Shown here piece by piece: positions 27,166 through 36,240 of a DNA stretch of 64,000 nucleotides. Under the pieces are notes generated by a model that saw only the letters and a program-made list of their open reading frames with translations, ran no database searches and had not been told where the DNA came from. This DNA comes from Sphingopyxis sp. JAI108. Its GTDB lineage: Bacteria > Pseudomonadota > Alphaproteobacteria > Sphingomonadales > Sphingomonadaceae. The stretch spans positions 434,001 to 498,000 of the forward strand of contig NZ_JACCCJ010000002.1 in assembly GCF_013410105.1 (NCBI RefSeq). Reading direction: 5' to 3'. The translations under genes were made by a program, and so were the position numbers. The first letter of the stretch is position 1. Each line of letters begins with the position of its first letter.

Positions 27166-29466
27166 TCAGCCGAAGCGATTGTTGCGGGGGAATCCCGTCG
27201 GTGGCATCCGGCCGGCCGCGCCGCGCGCGACGCGCCAGGGGACAAGGTCGGTTTCAGTGCGCGTGCGGCCGGTGTCGCCGCCCATCGCCCAGCTCAAGCC
27301 CTCGGCAAAGATGAAGCTGACCGCGTCGGACAGGCCGCCGTCGCGATAGCGTTGCAGCATCACGCCCTGGCCGCGCGCCATGACCGGAACCTCGGCGAGC
27401 GGGAAGACGACGAGCTTGCGATTCTCTCCGACCGCCGCGACGCTGTCGTCATCGGCGCCGATCGACCGGACGACGGCGAGCGCCGCCTTGGGTTTCAGGT
27501 TGACGACATTGCGGCCCTTCCGCGTTTCGGCGACCACTTCGGCCATCTGCGCGACGAAGCCGTGGCCGCTCGTCGAGGCGAGCAGCAAACGGCCTTCGTT
27601 CGTCGCGGGAATCAGTGCGACGATCCGCGCCTCGGGATCGATATCGACCATCAGGCGCAGCGGCTCGCCAAAGCCACGCCCGCCGGGCAATTTATCGGCG
27701 CCGACGGTGAAGAAGCGCCCGTCGCTCGCGGCGACCAGCAGCTTGTCGGTCGTCTGCGCGTGCGCGGCGAATAGCAGCTCGTCGCCTTCCTTGAACTTGA
27801 ACTCGCCCCACTGACCCTCCGCGACATGGCCGCGCTGGGCGCGGATCCAGCCGCGTTTCGACAGGATCACCGTCACCGGCTCCTTCTCGATCATCGCGTC
27901 GAGCGGGATTTCGCGCGTCGGAGCGGCTTCGGCGATCGTCGTGCGCCGCGCGCCGAGCAATGTGTCGAGCCCATAGACGTCGCGCAGCTTCTCGAGGTCC
28001 TTGCGCAGCCGCGTCTTCTGCCGCGCCGGGCTTTCGACGAGCTTCGCCAGCTCCTCGCGCTCGGCGGTGAGGTCGGACTGCTCGCGCTTGAGTTCCATTT
28101 CCTCGAGCCTGCGAAGCGAGCGCAGGCGCATGTTGAGGATCGCCTCGGCCTGCCGGTCGGTCAGGACGAACTCCGCGATCATCACCGGCTTGGGTTCGTC
28201 CTCGGTGCGGATGATCTCGATGATCCGGTCGAGGTTCAAAAAGGCGATGATATAGCCCGCGACCAGCTCGAGCCGGTCGTCGATCTTGCTGATGCGGTGC
28301 TGCGCGCGGCGCACGAGGACGATGATCTGGTGCTGCAGCCATTCGGTGAGCAGCTGTTTGAGCCCCATCACCTTCGGCGTGCGCGTCGCGTCGAGGACGT
28401 TGAGGTTGAGCGCGAAACGGCTCTCGAGCTCGGTGAGCCGGAACAGGCTGTCCTTCAGCACATCGGGATCGACATTGCGGCTCTTGGGTTCGAGCACGAT
28501 GCGCAGATCTTCGGCGCTTTCGTCGCGGACATCCTCCAGAATCGGCAATTTCTTGTCGGCGATCAGCTGCGCGATCTGCTCGATCAGCTTGCCCTTGGCG
28601 ACCCCGTACGGGATTTCGCTGATGACGAGATGCCAGGTGCCGCCCGACAATTTCTCGATGCCGCTGTCTTCCCAGTCGCCGTCGGCCGTCTTGCCGGTCG
28701 AGAAGCGCGCGCGGACGCGGAAACCGCCGCGTCCGGTTTCATAGGCGTGCGCGATCGTCTCGGCGCTGTCGACGACGATGCCGCCGGTCGGGAAATCGGG
28801 TCCCTTCACATGGTCGAGCAGTTCCGACAGCTCGGCATTCGGCTTCTCGATCAGCAGCAGCGCGGCGCCGATGACCTCGGCGGCATTGTGCGGCGGGATG
28901 TTTGTCGCCATGCCGACCGCGATCCCGCTCGCGCCGTTGGCAAGCAGGTTGGGGAACAGCCCCGGCATGATCTCGGGCTCTTCGTCTTCGCCGTTATAGG
29001 TCGGGCGGAAATCGACCGTGCCCTCGTCGAGTCCCTGCATCAGGTCGACCGCCACGCGCGTCAGCCGCGCCTCGGTATAGCGGTAGGCCGCGGCATTATC
29101 GCCGTCGATATTGCCGAAATTGCCCTGGCCGTCGACGAGCGGGTAACGGAGCGAGAAATCCTGCGCGAGGCGGACCATCGCGTCATAGACCGCCGTGTCG
29201 CCGTGCGGGTGGAATTTGCCGATGACGTCGCCGACGACGCGCGCCGATTTCTTGTAGCCCTGCGACGGGTCGAGCCGCATCGCGCGCATCGCCCACAGCA
29301 GCCGGCGGTGGACGGGCTTCAGCCCGTCGCGCAGGTCGGGTAGCGACCGCGCAGTGATCGTCGACAGCGCATAGACGAGATAGCGTTCGGACAGCGCGCT
29401 GTCGAACGGGGTATCAATGCTGTCACCGGGCTGCGAGGGAGGAAGGTCGTCTGTCGTGCTGGCCAT
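27166..29466 (-). CDS. parC: DNA topoisomerase IV subunit A
   Basis: This subunit breaks and rejoins DNA in topoisomerase IV and decatenates daughter chromosomes. The 766 residues include [13 protein letters not shown], the quinolone-resistance region [12 protein letters not shown] with Thr91 and Asp95 where E. coli has Ser80 and Glu84, catalytic Tyr130 in YRYTEARL, and a coiled-coil segment [16 protein letters not shown] near residues 450-470. The C-terminal domain is a short propeller; the lack of a GyrA box supports ParC over GyrA. The start is placed at [12 protein letters not shown]. An unrelated upstream extension stays open but is not conserved-looking. Confidence 0.95.
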   Translation of the reverse strand: MASTTDDLPPSQPGDSIDTPFDSALSERYLVYALSTITARSLPDLRDGLKPVHRRLLWAMRAMRLDPSQGYKKSARVVGDVIGKFHPHGDTAVYDAMVRLAQDFSLRYPLVDGQGNFGNIDGDNAAAYRYTEARLTRVAVDLMQGLDEGTVDFRPTYNGEDEEPEIMPGLFPNLLANGASGIAVGMATNIPPHNAAEVIGAALLLIEKPNAELSELLDHVKGPDFPTGGIVVDSAETIAHAYETGRGGFRVRARFSTGKTADGDWEDSGIEKLSGGTWHLVISEIPYGVAKGKLIEQIAQLIADKKLPILEDVRDESAEDLRIVLEPKSRNVDPDVLKDSLFRLTELESRFALNLNVLDATRTPKVMGLKQLLTEWLQHQIIVLVRRAQHRISKIDDRLELVAGYIIAFLNLDRIIEIIRTEDEPKPVMIAEFVLTDRQAEAILNMRLRSLRRLEEMELKREQSDLTAEREELAKLVESPARQKTRLRKDLEKLRDVYGLDTLLGARRTTIAEAAPTREIPLDAMIEKEPVTVILSKRGWIRAQRGHVAEGQWGEFKFKEGDELLFAAHAQTTDKLLVAASDGRFFTVGADKLPGGRGFGEPLRLMVDIDPEARIVALIPATNEGRLLLASTSGHGFVAQMAEVVAETRKGRNVVNLKPKAALAVVRSIGADDDSVAAVGENRKLVVFPLAEVPVMARGQGVMLQRYRDGGLSDAVSFIFAEGLSWAMGGDTGRTRTETDLVPWRVARGAAGRMPPTGFPRNNRFG

Positions 29467-29567
29467 TGTTTGCAGCCGATAGCAAGGCTGGCGCGCCAAG
29501 GCAAAGGCTTGCGTCGACGCGGCGCGATTGGTCGGAAGAAGCTGTGGATCGCCAAAGTCCCCACAAT

Positions 29568-29599
29568 GAAAAGGGCCCACCGGTCCGGCCGGTGAGCCC
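29568..29599 (-). terminator. Rho-independent terminator after the pspC cassette
   Basis: Read on the minus strand, GGGCTCACCGG pairs with CCGGTGGGCCC, with one bulged base near the foot, and is followed by CTTTTC. It lies 62 bases after the PspC-domain stop and about 100 bases before the parC start, so it should isolate the two transcription units. Confidence 0.75.
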
Positions 29600-29661
29600 C
29601 TGGTCCTGGGAATATGCGGGCCGGTGCGACTGCGCTTCGAAAGCGTCCGGCCCGGGCTGTC

Positions 29662-29841
29662 CTATGGCGCGAGGATCGCGACGGCGAGGTACAGCAGCAG
29701 AGGCAGGCCGAAGCCCAACAGCGTCAGGGCGACAAAGGCGACGCGCGTCCACAAGACATCGATGCCGAACTGGTCCGCCATCCCGGCGCACACGCCGAAG
29801 ATCATCCCGTTACGGCGATTCTTGCGAAAACCCTGGTTCAT
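29662..29841 (-). CDS. Small PspC domain-containing membrane protein
   Basis: A 59-residue protein that is essentially one PspC domain: an amphipathic IFGVCAGMADQFGID start, an RVAFVALTLLGFGLPLLLYLAVAIL double hydrophobic stretch, and almost no tail. PspC domains sense or transmit envelope stress in the phage-shock response. The start MNQGFRKNRRNG follows GGAAAGAA; the frame runs further upstream through a hairpin and is not coding there. It is cotranscribed with the 42-residue peptide upstream and ends before a strong terminator. Confidence 0.88.
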   Translation of the reverse strand: MNQGFRKNRRNGMIFGVCAGMADQFGIDVLWTRVAFVALTLLGFGLPLLLYLAVAILAP

Positions 29842-29857
29842 TTCTTTCCTTTCGATC

Positions 29858-29910
29858 CCGGCCTTCAGGCCGGCGTTTTTTGGGGGAGGCGGCTGGTCAG
29901 GCGACCAGCC
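29858..29910. other. Two stem-loops between the 42-residue peptide gene and pspC
   Basis: GGCTGGTC/GACCAGCC (29891-29910) overlaps the peptide stop codon. CCGGCC/GGCCGG (29858-29873) lies 17 bases before the pspC start. On the plus strand the second stem is followed by CGTTTTTT, like a terminator, but no plus-strand gene enters here. In the minus-strand transcript the pair could attenuate read-through or shape pspC translation. Both stems are perfect. Confidence 0.6.
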
Positions 29911-30025
29911 CACCGAAGTGCGCAGCGTTCGGGCCGACAGCGGCGAGGAACATCAGCGAGCAGTAGAGCGAGGCAACCGCGGCGATCGCGTAGCTCTTGA
30001 ACGATTCGACGTTGAAATGGGCCAT
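29897..30025 (-). CDS. 42-residue single-pass membrane peptide
   Basis: A short gene beginning MAHFNVESFKSY, with a hydrophobic segment AIAAVASLYCSLMFLAAVG at residues 13-31 and ending HFGGLVA. An unusually strong AAGGAAGGAAAA ribosome site precedes the ATG, and a sigma-54-like promoter sits 57 bases above it. I recognise no named family. The position directly before a PspC-domain gene, with which it must share its transcript, suggests an envelope-stress membrane peptide. Its reality rests on the ribosome site, the promoter and the clean transmembrane profile. Confidence 0.72.
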   Translation of the reverse strand: MAHFNVESFKSYAIAAVASLYCSLMFLAAVGPNAAHFGGLVA

Positions 30026-30081
30026 GATATTTTCCTTCCTTGAACCTTCCATCCGGACCATCCGGTGGATGCCGACAGTAT

Positions 30082-30097
30082 TGCAGGGACCGTGCCA
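30082..30097 (-). promoter_or_regulatory. Sigma-54-type promoter for the peptide-pspC cassette
   Basis: On the minus strand TTGGCACGGTCCCTGCAA matches the sigma-54 consensus TTGGCACG-N4-TTGCA at every fixed base but one, with GG and GC exactly ten bases apart. It would start transcription near 30071, giving a 46-base leader. The E. coli psp operon is also sigma-54 dependent, which strengthens the reading. Confidence 0.7.
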
Positions 30098-30137
30098 ATT
30101 TCATTCATTGGCGGTTAAGCGCGGTTTTTTGGTTCCC

Positions 30138-30166
30138 GAAATATTATTTCAGCGCAAAAAATGCGC
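30138..30166. promoter_or_regulatory. Two AT-rich inverted repeats, candidate activator sites
   Basis: GAAAT-ATT-ATTTC (30138-30150) and GCGCA-AAAAA-TGCGC (30152-30166) are both perfect inverted repeats. They centre about 73 and 88 bases upstream of the predicted sigma-54 start, the usual distance for an enhancer-binding activator. They could equally belong to the divergent recF promoter. Confidence 0.45.
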
Positions 30167-30266
30167 CAGGATGGCAAAAATTCCCGTTCATCGGAAAATT
30201 TTCAATGACAGTTCTGGGCGCGACGGGCTGGCTTCGGCCGATGGGCTGCGGTAGGCGCGGCACAGG

Positions 30267-31376
30267 ATGACGCTGACCCGCTTATCGCTGACCGATTTTC
30301 GCAATCATGCCGCTGCGGATATGGCCGCCGGGCCGGGGCTCGTCGCGCTGCATGGCGACAATGGCGCGGGCAAGACGAATATCCTGGAAGCGATCTCGCT
30401 GCTCGCGCCGGGGCGCGGACTGCGCCGCGCCGCGCTGGCGGACATGGTGCGCGACGGGGCGAGCGGGGGCTTCGCCGTTTTTGCCGAGGTCCAGGCGGGC
30501 GCCGACCTGCCCCCGGTCGCGCTGGGAACGGGGATGGAGCCCGCGCAGCCGGGGCGGCGGATCGTGCGCATCAACGGCGCCCCGGCCGCGGCGACGGCGC
30601 TGGGCGAATGGTTGGCGATATTGTGGCTGACCCCCGCGATGGACCGGCTGTTCGTCGAGACTGCGGGAAACCGGCGGCGCTTCCTCGACCGGCTCGTGCT
30701 CGCGCTCGACCCGCGCCACGCGCAGCACGGCAACCGCTATGAAGCGGCGCTGCGCGCGCGCGGCAAGCTGCTCGCCGACCCCGCCGGCGCCGACGGGCAA
30801 TGGCTGGCGAGCCTCGAGGCGCAACTCGCCGAACATGGCGCGGCGATGGATGCGGCGCGGCAGGCAATGCTCGCGGGCCTGTCGGCCGAACTCGCGGGTC
30901 AGCCCGACGCGCCATTCGCGCGGCCGCTGCTGACGCTCGTCGATTCCGACGGAAAGGCGCGCGAGGCGCCGCACGCGGTCGATGCGCTGAAGGAGCTTTT
31001 CGCATCGCGCCGCCGGATCGATGCCGCGGCGGGCCGCGCGACCGCGGGGCCGCACCGCGACGATCTCTCCGCCATGCACGCCGCGACCGGCCGCGCGGCG
31101 GCGCGCTGCTCGACCGGCGAGCAAAAGGCGATGTTGCTCTCGCTCGTCCTCGCGCACAGCGACTGCGTCGCGCGCGCGCGCGGGCAGCGCCCGGTGCTGC
31201 TATTGGACGAAGTCGCCGCGCATCTCGACCCGCTGCGCCGTCGCGCGCTTTATGAGCGCCTTGCCGGGCAAGGGGGTCAGGCCTGGCTCACCGGGACCGA
31301 GGCGGGGCTGTTCGACGACATGCCCGGGCCGGTAACGCGCTTTCGCGTTGCGGGCGGGCGGATTACGGCGGGGTAG
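30267..31376 (+). CDS. recF: DNA replication and repair protein RecF
   Basis: RecF is an SMC-like ATPase that loads RecA at gaps via RecO and RecR. The 369 residues have Walker A GDNGAGKT at residues 30-37, the ABC signature STGEQKAML, and Walker [13 protein letters not shown] near residues 310-321. [10 protein letters not shown] near the N-terminus and [15 protein letters not shown] are also typical. dnaA, dnaN and gyrB are not adjacent. The start ATG follows an ACAGG site and is 241 bases from the divergent peptide gene. Confidence 0.95.
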   Translation: MTLTRLSLTDFRNHAAADMAAGPGLVALHGDNGAGKTNILEAISLLAPGRGLRRAALADMVRDGASGGFAVFAEVQAGADLPPVALGTGMEPAQPGRRIVRINGAPAAATALGEWLAILWLTPAMDRLFVETAGNRRRFLDRLVLALDPRHAQHGNRYEAALRARGKLLADPAGADGQWLASLEAQLAEHGAAMDAARQAMLAGLSAELAGQPDAPFARPLLTLVDSDGKAREAPHAVDALKELFASRRRIDAAAGRATAGPHRDDLSAMHAATGRAAARCSTGEQKAMLLSLVLAHSDCVARARGQRPVLLLDEVAAHLDPLRRRALYERLAGQGGQAWLTGTEAGLFDDMPGPVTRFRVAGGRITAG

Positions 31377-31423
31377 ATATTTGCCTTCCGGCTGTTTTCG
31401 ACCGGCGGCTGCCCGATTCATCA

Positions 31424-31495
31424 TCGTCACCCCGGATTTGATCCGGGGTCCGTGCAGCGCCGGAGGATGATCCCGGATCAAGTCCGGGATTACGA
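31424..31495. repeat. Paired palindromes of a dispersed repeat
   Basis: CCCCGGATTTGATCCGGGG and CCCGGATCAAGTCCGGG are two similar imperfect palindromes 26 bases apart, framed by GTCA and the reverse-like TTAC. The pair sits between convergent recF and arsC. The pattern matches dispersed CCCCGGAcTTGATCCGGGG elements common in this bacterial group. Confidence 0.7.
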
Positions 31496-31543
31496 GAATA
31501 GAGGAGCAGTTGCTTCCTCCTCCCGAAAGCGGCGGGCCGTCGA

Positions 31544-31888
31544 TCAAAGAATCTCGCGCACCACATCCTGCGGACGGCACAGCCGCACGCCCTTGTCGGT
31601 TTCGACGATCGGGCGCTCGACATAAGCGGGGTTGGCGGCCATCGCGGCGATGATATCATCCTCGCTCGCATCCTTCAGGCCGCGCTCTTCGGCGTCGGTG
31701 CCGCGCAGCCGCAGCGCTTCGCGGGCGGCGAGGCCGGCGTCGCCGAACAGCTGGCGCAGCTTGTCGGCGCTGTAGGGATTTTTGAGATATTCGACGACGC
31801 TCAGCTCGACGCCCGGGGTTTCCTGAAGAATCGCCAGCGTCTTGCGCGATGTGCCGCACGCGGGGTTGTGCCAGATGATCGCTTTCAT
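31544..31888 (-). CDS. arsC: Arsenate reductase (glutaredoxin-dependent) family protein
   Basis: A 114-residue ArsC/Spx-fold protein. The catalytic Cys11 lies in NPACGTSR, and the arsenate-binding arginines are in the expected regions (LRLRGTD and VERPIVETDKGVRLCRP). The family reduces arsenate to arsenite using glutaredoxin and glutathione. No other ars gene is near, so a housekeeping YfgD-like role is also possible. It is divergent from the first L,D-transpeptidase gene. Confidence 0.9.
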   Translation of the reverse strand: MKAIIWHNPACGTSRKTLAILQETPGVELSVVEYLKNPYSADKLRQLFGDAGLAAREALRLRGTDAEERGLKDASEDDIIAAMAANPAYVERPIVETDKGVRLCRPQDVVREIL

Positions 31889-32056
31889 GGGTTCGGCCCT
31901 AACGCAGCCTTACTGCCGCGTAAACGCGCTATTCATGGCATATATGGCACATCTTCCCGCATGAAGGGGAACCACCAGCTTGCCTTCGCGGCCGACACAC
32001 GACTTATGCAAAGTCGAGGGAACGCCAAAGGCGGCCAATGCGGGGTTGGGTTGCAA

Positions 32057-32803
32057 GTGAATGAATTGATCGATCGCAGGAGACTGCTCGCCGGGATCGC
32101 GGGAGCGGGGGCGCTGGCCGCGGTTCCGACGCGTGCACAGCTTCCGAACTGGGTGCAGCAACCGGCCCTGCCCTTGCCGCCGCCCGTCGACTATCTCGCC
32201 GTGGCAAAGCGGCAGCTGGCGCTGCAGGCGCGCAATATCCCCCAGACCGATCGCGTCGGTGTCGTCGATTTCGGCCTGCCCTCGTCGCGCCCGCGCTTCG
32301 CACTGGTCGATATGGTCGCGGGCAAGGTCGACATGTTCCCGGTGACCCACGGGCGCGGCTCGGACCCGCAGCACGATGGCTGGCTCAAGAGCTTTTCGAG
32401 CCGCGTCGGCAGCCTCGCGACCTCGCGCGGCGCCTATCGCACCAGCGATTATTATTGGGGCGCCAACGGATCGTCGATGCGCCTCGCCGGGCTGGAACCC
32501 GACAATTATACCGCCGACCAGCGCGCGATCGTCGTGCATGGCGCCTGGTATGCGGACCCGGCGCTGATCGCGACGCAGGGCAAGCTCGGGCGCAGCGAGG
32601 GCTGCTTCGTCTTTGGCGAAGAACTGCTGCCGATGATTCTCTACAAGCTCGGGCCCGGCCGGCTGCTGTTCGCTGACCGGCTGAGCGCTCCCCCGCCGAT
32701 GCCGACGCCCTTCCAGCTGCCGCCCGCCGACCCGCTGCCGGGAACGGAGAATTTGCGGCGCGCGAGCACGTTCAGCGGGACGCTCCCCACGACCGCGGAT
32801 TAA
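32057..32803 (+). CDS. Murein L,D-transpeptidase catalytic-domain protein (YkuD_2 type)
   Basis: A 248-residue exported protein. The GTG start gives VNELIDRRRLLAGIAGAGALAAVPTRA, a Tat-like signal with an RRxLL motif; a TTG six bases upstream is also possible. The catalytic region reads IVVHGAWY and, about 24 residues on, GRSEGCFVF, with the Ser-x-Gly-Cys core of YkuD-type cysteine transpeptidases. It likely forms 3-3 crosslinks or attaches proteins to peptidoglycan. It faces a second, unrelated L,D-transpeptidase gene, with only 77 bases between their stops. Confidence 0.86.
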   Translation: MNELIDRRRLLAGIAGAGALAAVPTRAQLPNWVQQPALPLPPPVDYLAVAKRQLALQARNIPQTDRVGVVDFGLPSSRPRFALVDMVAGKVDMFPVTHGRGSDPQHDGWLKSFSSRVGSLATSRGAYRTSDYYWGANGSSMRLAGLEPDNYTADQRAIVVHGAWYADPALIATQGKLGRSEGCFVFGEELLPMILYKLGPGRLLFADRLSAPPPMPTPFQLPPADPLPGTENLRRASTFSGTLPTTAD

Positions 32804-32880
32804 GCGCAGCGTTGGCTTTGGGATGGGGAGCGGTCGATAGGCCGGTCCCTGCGCAAATATGGGCCGAAAGCGACTTCCGC

Positions 32881-34239
32881 TCAATAAATCCCGCTCGTCG
32901 CCGGCGTCGTCACGCGTGCGGCGGTGGGCACCGTCGGGACGACCGGCGGCGGCTCCGGCGCAATGACCGTCGCGGTCGGGCGACCGGGCTTGGCGAAGCT
33001 CGCCACCACCGGCGCGTCGCGGCCGTAGATGTCGGCGAGCTTCTTCACACCGCCCTTGCCGTCGGGAACCATGGTCCAATAAGCGACATAGACGGGGAAG
33101 GGCTGGTCGAAGCCGAAGCGCGTCGTCTTGCCGCTCGCGATCGCCTCGCCGAATTCCTCGGGGCTTTTTCCCGCGAACATCACCGCCATCAGGCCCGAGA
33201 AGTGCAGCGCGCGCTCGGTGCGGATGCAGCCGTGGCTGAACGCGCGTGCGGCGGCGTTGAAAGCGCCCTTCGAGGGGGTGTCGTGGAGGTAGATCGCATG
33301 CTCGTTGAGCATTTCCATCTTCATCACGCCGAGCGCATTGTTCGCCCCCGGCTGCTGCACCACCGACAGCGTCTTGCCGCTGCCCGTCCAGGTATAGCCC
33401 TGCGCACGCGCCGAGGCGGGGTTGCGCGCGATCGTCGCGCCGATGCCTTCGTTGATGATGCTGCGCGGCAGCGTCCAGGTCGGGTTGACGATGATGCCGG
33501 TCGCCATCGGATTGAGCTGCGGCGTCGGAGTCGAATTCTTGCCGACGACGGCCTTGTGCGTCGCGATGGTCGTGCCGCCATGGACGACGCGGGTCACATA
33601 TTCGGGGACGTTGCTGACGACATAGCGGTCGCCGAGGCTGCGCGGCATCCAGCGCCAGCGTTCCATGTTGACGCGGATCGCATTGGCCTCGGCAGGCGTC
33701 TTCGCTTTTTTGAGCGACGCCTTGAGCGCCGCGAAATCGGGATGCACGGGATCGAGGCTCGCGAGCGTTTCGGACACCGTTCCGGCGCCCAGCGCGGCGG
33801 TGAGCAGCGACAGCAGGGGTTCGCTGTCGCCGTCGCTGTCGGTCATGAACCATTGCTTGCGCGCGGCGTTCGGCGTCCGGCCGTCGCGCAGGTGCGTCGC
33901 GAGCAGCAGGAAGCTGTCGGTTGCGGCCTTGTCGAGCGCCGCCTGATCGTCGCCCAGGATCGCCGCGGCGAGGCCGTCAGGATTGTAATCCCTGGCGAAC
34001 AGGCCCTCGTCGCCGACCTTTTCGATGAAGCTCAAAAGCGCGGTCGCATTGTCCTCCGACCAGCTCGGCATGTCGATCCGCACCGCGACGACCGGCGCGT
34101 CATCCCTTACCTTGTCGGGCTGGAGGATGACCGAATCCTCCTTCACCTCGGTTTGCGCGAAGGCAGGGGCCGCGAACAGGGTCAGCGGGAGGAGGAGAAC
34201 CGCAGCGGGACGCGCGGAAAAGGAAGCGTTTTTGGCCAT
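32881..34239 (-). CDS. L,D-transpeptidase family protein (YcbB-like)
   Basis: A 452-residue periplasmic enzyme. A Sec signal ends at APAFAQ near residue 29. An N-terminal helical scaffold (residues 45-190) precedes the YkuD domain, with VVGKNSTPTPQLNP, YLHDTPSK and the active-site AFSHGCIR, whose Cys is the nucleophile. The arrangement matches large LdtD/YcbB enzymes that make 3-3 crosslinks resisting beta-lactams. A Pro/Ala/Thr-rich tail closes the protein. It is 78 bases downstream of accC. Confidence 0.92.
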   Translation of the reverse strand: MAKNASFSARPAAVLLLPLTLFAAPAFAQTEVKEDSVILQPDKVRDDAPVVAVRIDMPSWSEDNATALLSFIEKVGDEGLFARDYNPDGLAAAILGDDQAALDKAATDSFLLLATHLRDGRTPNAARKQWFMTDSDGDSEPLLSLLTAALGAGTVSETLASLDPVHPDFAALKASLKKAKTPAEANAIRVNMERWRWMPRSLGDRYVVSNVPEYVTRVVHGGTTIATHKAVVGKNSTPTPQLNPMATGIIVNPTWTLPRSIINEGIGATIARNPASARAQGYTWTGSGKTLSVVQQPGANNALGVMKMEMLNEHAIYLHDTPSKGAFNAAARAFSHGCIRTERALHFSGLMAVMFAGKSPEEFGEAIASGKTTRFGFDQPFPVYVAYWTMVPDGKGGVKKLADIYGRDAPVVASFAKPGRPTATVIAPEPPPVVPTVPTAARVTTPATSGIY

Positions 34240-34317
34240 GGTCAAAGCCCATAGCCAAAAAGAAGGGCTAGCGAAAGTGAAGCGCCGCACAGCTCGGCGC
34301 AGTTGTTCAAAGGGGGG

Positions 34318-35679
34318 TCAGGCCGCGCCGCCCTCATCCTCCCGCGCCAGCCATTCCTCGAGCCACTTGATCGTATAATCGCCGTGGATGACGTCGGGGT
34401 CGGCCAGCAAGGCCTGGTGAAGCGGAATGTTGGTCTTGATCCCGCCGATCACCATCTCGTCGAGCGCGCGGCGCATCCGCATCATGCAGCTTTCGCGGCT
34501 GCGGCCATAGACGATCAGCTTGCCGATCATGCTGTCATAATAGGGCGGGATTGAATAGCCGGCGTAAAGCCCGCTATCGACGCGGACGTGCATGCCGCCC
34601 GCGGCGTGATAGCTCGTCACCTTGCCCGGCGAGGGCATGAAGGTGCGTGGATCCTCGGCATTGATGCGGCATTCGATCGAATGGCCGCGGAATTCGAGGT
34701 CTTCCTGTTTGACCGACAGGCCCGCGCCGCCCGCGATGCGGATCTGTTCGCGGACGAGGTCGAAGCCGGTGATCATTTCGGTCACCGGATGCTCGACCTG
34801 GATACGCGTGTTCATCTCGATGAAGAAGAATTCGCCATTTTCCCACAGGAATTCGATCGTGCCCGCGCCGCGATAGCTCATCGCGGCCATCGCGTCGGCG
34901 CAGACCTTGCCCATGCGCGCGCGTTCGTCGGCCGAGATGATCGGCGAAGGCGCTTCCTCGAGCACCTTCTGGTGGCGGCGCTGCAGCGAGCAGTCGCGCT
35001 CGCCGAGGTGGATCGCATGGCCCTTGCCGTCGCCGAAGACCTGGAATTCGATGTGGCGCGGATTGCCGAGATATTTTTCCATATAGACGGTCGGATCGCC
35101 AAAGGCGGCCGCCGCTTCGCTCGACGCCTGGCCCATCAGGCTTTCGAGGCTGCCCTCGTCGGGGACGACCTTCATGCCGCGCCCGCCGCCGCCCGAGGCG
35201 GCCTTTATCAGCACCGGATAGCCGATTTCCTTCGCGAGCTTCTTGGTTTCCTCGCTGAAGGTGACGGCGCCCGGCGAGCCCGGAACGACGGGAAGACCCA
35301 GCGCGACCGCGGTGCGCTTCGCCTCGACCTTGTCGCCCATCGTGCGGATATGCTCGGGCTTCGGCCCGACGAAGATCATGTCATGCGCTTCGATAATCTC
35401 GGCGAAGCGCTCGTTCTCGGACAGGAAGCCATAGCCCGGATGGATCGCGTCGGCGCCGGTGATCTCGGCTGCCGAGATGATCGCGGGGATATTGAGATAG
35501 CTGTCCTTTGCCGCGGGCGGCCCGATGCACACCGCCTCGTCGGCGAGGCGGACGTGCATCGCGTCGGTGTCGGCGGTCGAGTGGACCGCGACCGTCTTGA
35601 TGCCCATTTCGTGGCACGCGCGATGGATGCGCAGCGCGATCTCGCCGCGGTTGGCGATCAGGAGCTTTTCAATGGCCAT
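34318..35679 (-). CDS. accC: Acetyl-CoA carboxylase, biotin carboxylase subunit
   Basis: Carboxylates biotin on AccB with ATP and bicarbonate, the first step of fatty acid synthesis. The 453 residues start [17 protein letters not shown]. The ATP-grasp motifs [12 protein letters not shown] (about 159-170), HIEFQVFGD and the catalytic [14 protein letters not shown] near residues 288-301 are intact. An upstream in-frame start inside accB is not needed. The gap to accB is 7 bases. Confidence 0.97.
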   Translation of the reverse strand: MAIEKLLIANRGEIALRIHRACHEMGIKTVAVHSTADTDAMHVRLADEAVCIGPPAAKDSYLNIPAIISAAEITGADAIHPGYGFLSENERFAEIIEAHDMIFVGPKPEHIRTMGDKVEAKRTAVALGLPVVPGSPGAVTFSEETKKLAKEIGYPVLIKAASGGGGRGMKVVPDEGSLESLMGQASSEAAAAFGDPTVYMEKYLGNPRHIEFQVFGDGKGHAIHLGERDCSLQRRHQKVLEEAPSPIISADERARMGKVCADAMAAMSYRGAGTIEFLWENGEFFFIEMNTRIQVEHPVTEMITGFDLVREQIRIAGGAGLSVKQEDLEFRGHSIECRINAEDPRTFMPSPGKVTSYHAAGGMHVRVDSGLYAGYSIPPYYDSMIGKLIVYGRSRESCMMRMRRALDEMVIGGIKTNIPLHQALLADPDVIHGDYTIKWLEEWLAREDEGGAA

Positions 35680-35686
35680 CGTCGAT

Positions 35687-36169
35687 TCAGCCGATGGTGA
35701 ACAGCGGCTGGTCGAACTCGACCGGCTGACTGTTCTCGACATGCACGGCCTTGAGCGTTCCCGCGGCGGTTGCGGTGATCGGGTTCATCACCTTCATCGC
35801 CTCGATGATCAGGATCGTGTCGCCCGCCTTCACCGCCGAGCCGACCGCCGCGAAATTGGGCGCGCCGGGTTCGGGCGCGAGATAGACGGTGCCGACCATC
35901 GGCGACTTAACCGCGTCGGCGAAATTGTCGGCGGTGGGGGCTGCTGCGGCGGCGGCAGCCGGAGCCGCGGGGGTTGCTGCGGCAGGCGCGGCGACCGGCG
36001 CGGGTGCATAGTGGGTGGGGGCGGCGGCGGTCAGCGTGCGCGCGACGCGAACCTTGCGGTCGCCGTCCTCGACTTCGATTTCGGAAAGCTGCGTATCGTC
36101 GAGCAGTTCGGCGAGTGCGCGCACGAACGCCGGATCGATGTTGATGCCATTGTCTTTATGGTCACCCAT
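35687..36169 (-). CDS. accB: Acetyl-CoA carboxylase biotin carboxyl carrier protein
   Basis: The biotin carrier of acetyl-CoA carboxylase. The 160 residues comprise a short N-terminal helical region, an Ala/Pro-rich flexible linker (about 48-80), and the biotinyl domain with Lys126 in EAMKVMN as the biotin site. The thumb-like PEPGAPNF insertion typical of bacterial BCCPs is present. It follows aroQ by 71 bases and precedes accC by 7, an arrangement widely conserved in bacteria. Confidence 0.97.
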   Translation of the reverse strand: MGDHKDNGINIDPAFVRALAELLDDTQLSEIEVEDGDRKVRVARTLTAAAPTHYAPAPVAAPAAATPAAPAAAAAAAPTADNFADAVKSPMVGTVYLAPEPGAPNFAAVGSAVKAGDTILIIEAMKVMNPITATAAGTLKAVHVENSQPVEFDQPLFTIG

Positions 36170-36240
36170 GAGAATTTTTCCTGCTGTTGCGGCGTCGTCG
36201 TTTCAACGCCCGGACCCCGATTTTTGATGCGCCCCCTTTG

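Noticed and set aside
28001..29466. ParC Thr91 and Asp95 as a quinolone-resistance mutation
   Set aside because: These residues differ from E. coli Ser80 and Glu84, but such substitutions can be natural in other lineages. Resistance cannot be inferred without a close reference.
29858..29880. Plus-strand hairpin followed by six T residues, looking like a terminator
   Set aside because: No plus-strand gene reads into it. It is reported instead as part of an intercistronic stem-loop pair.
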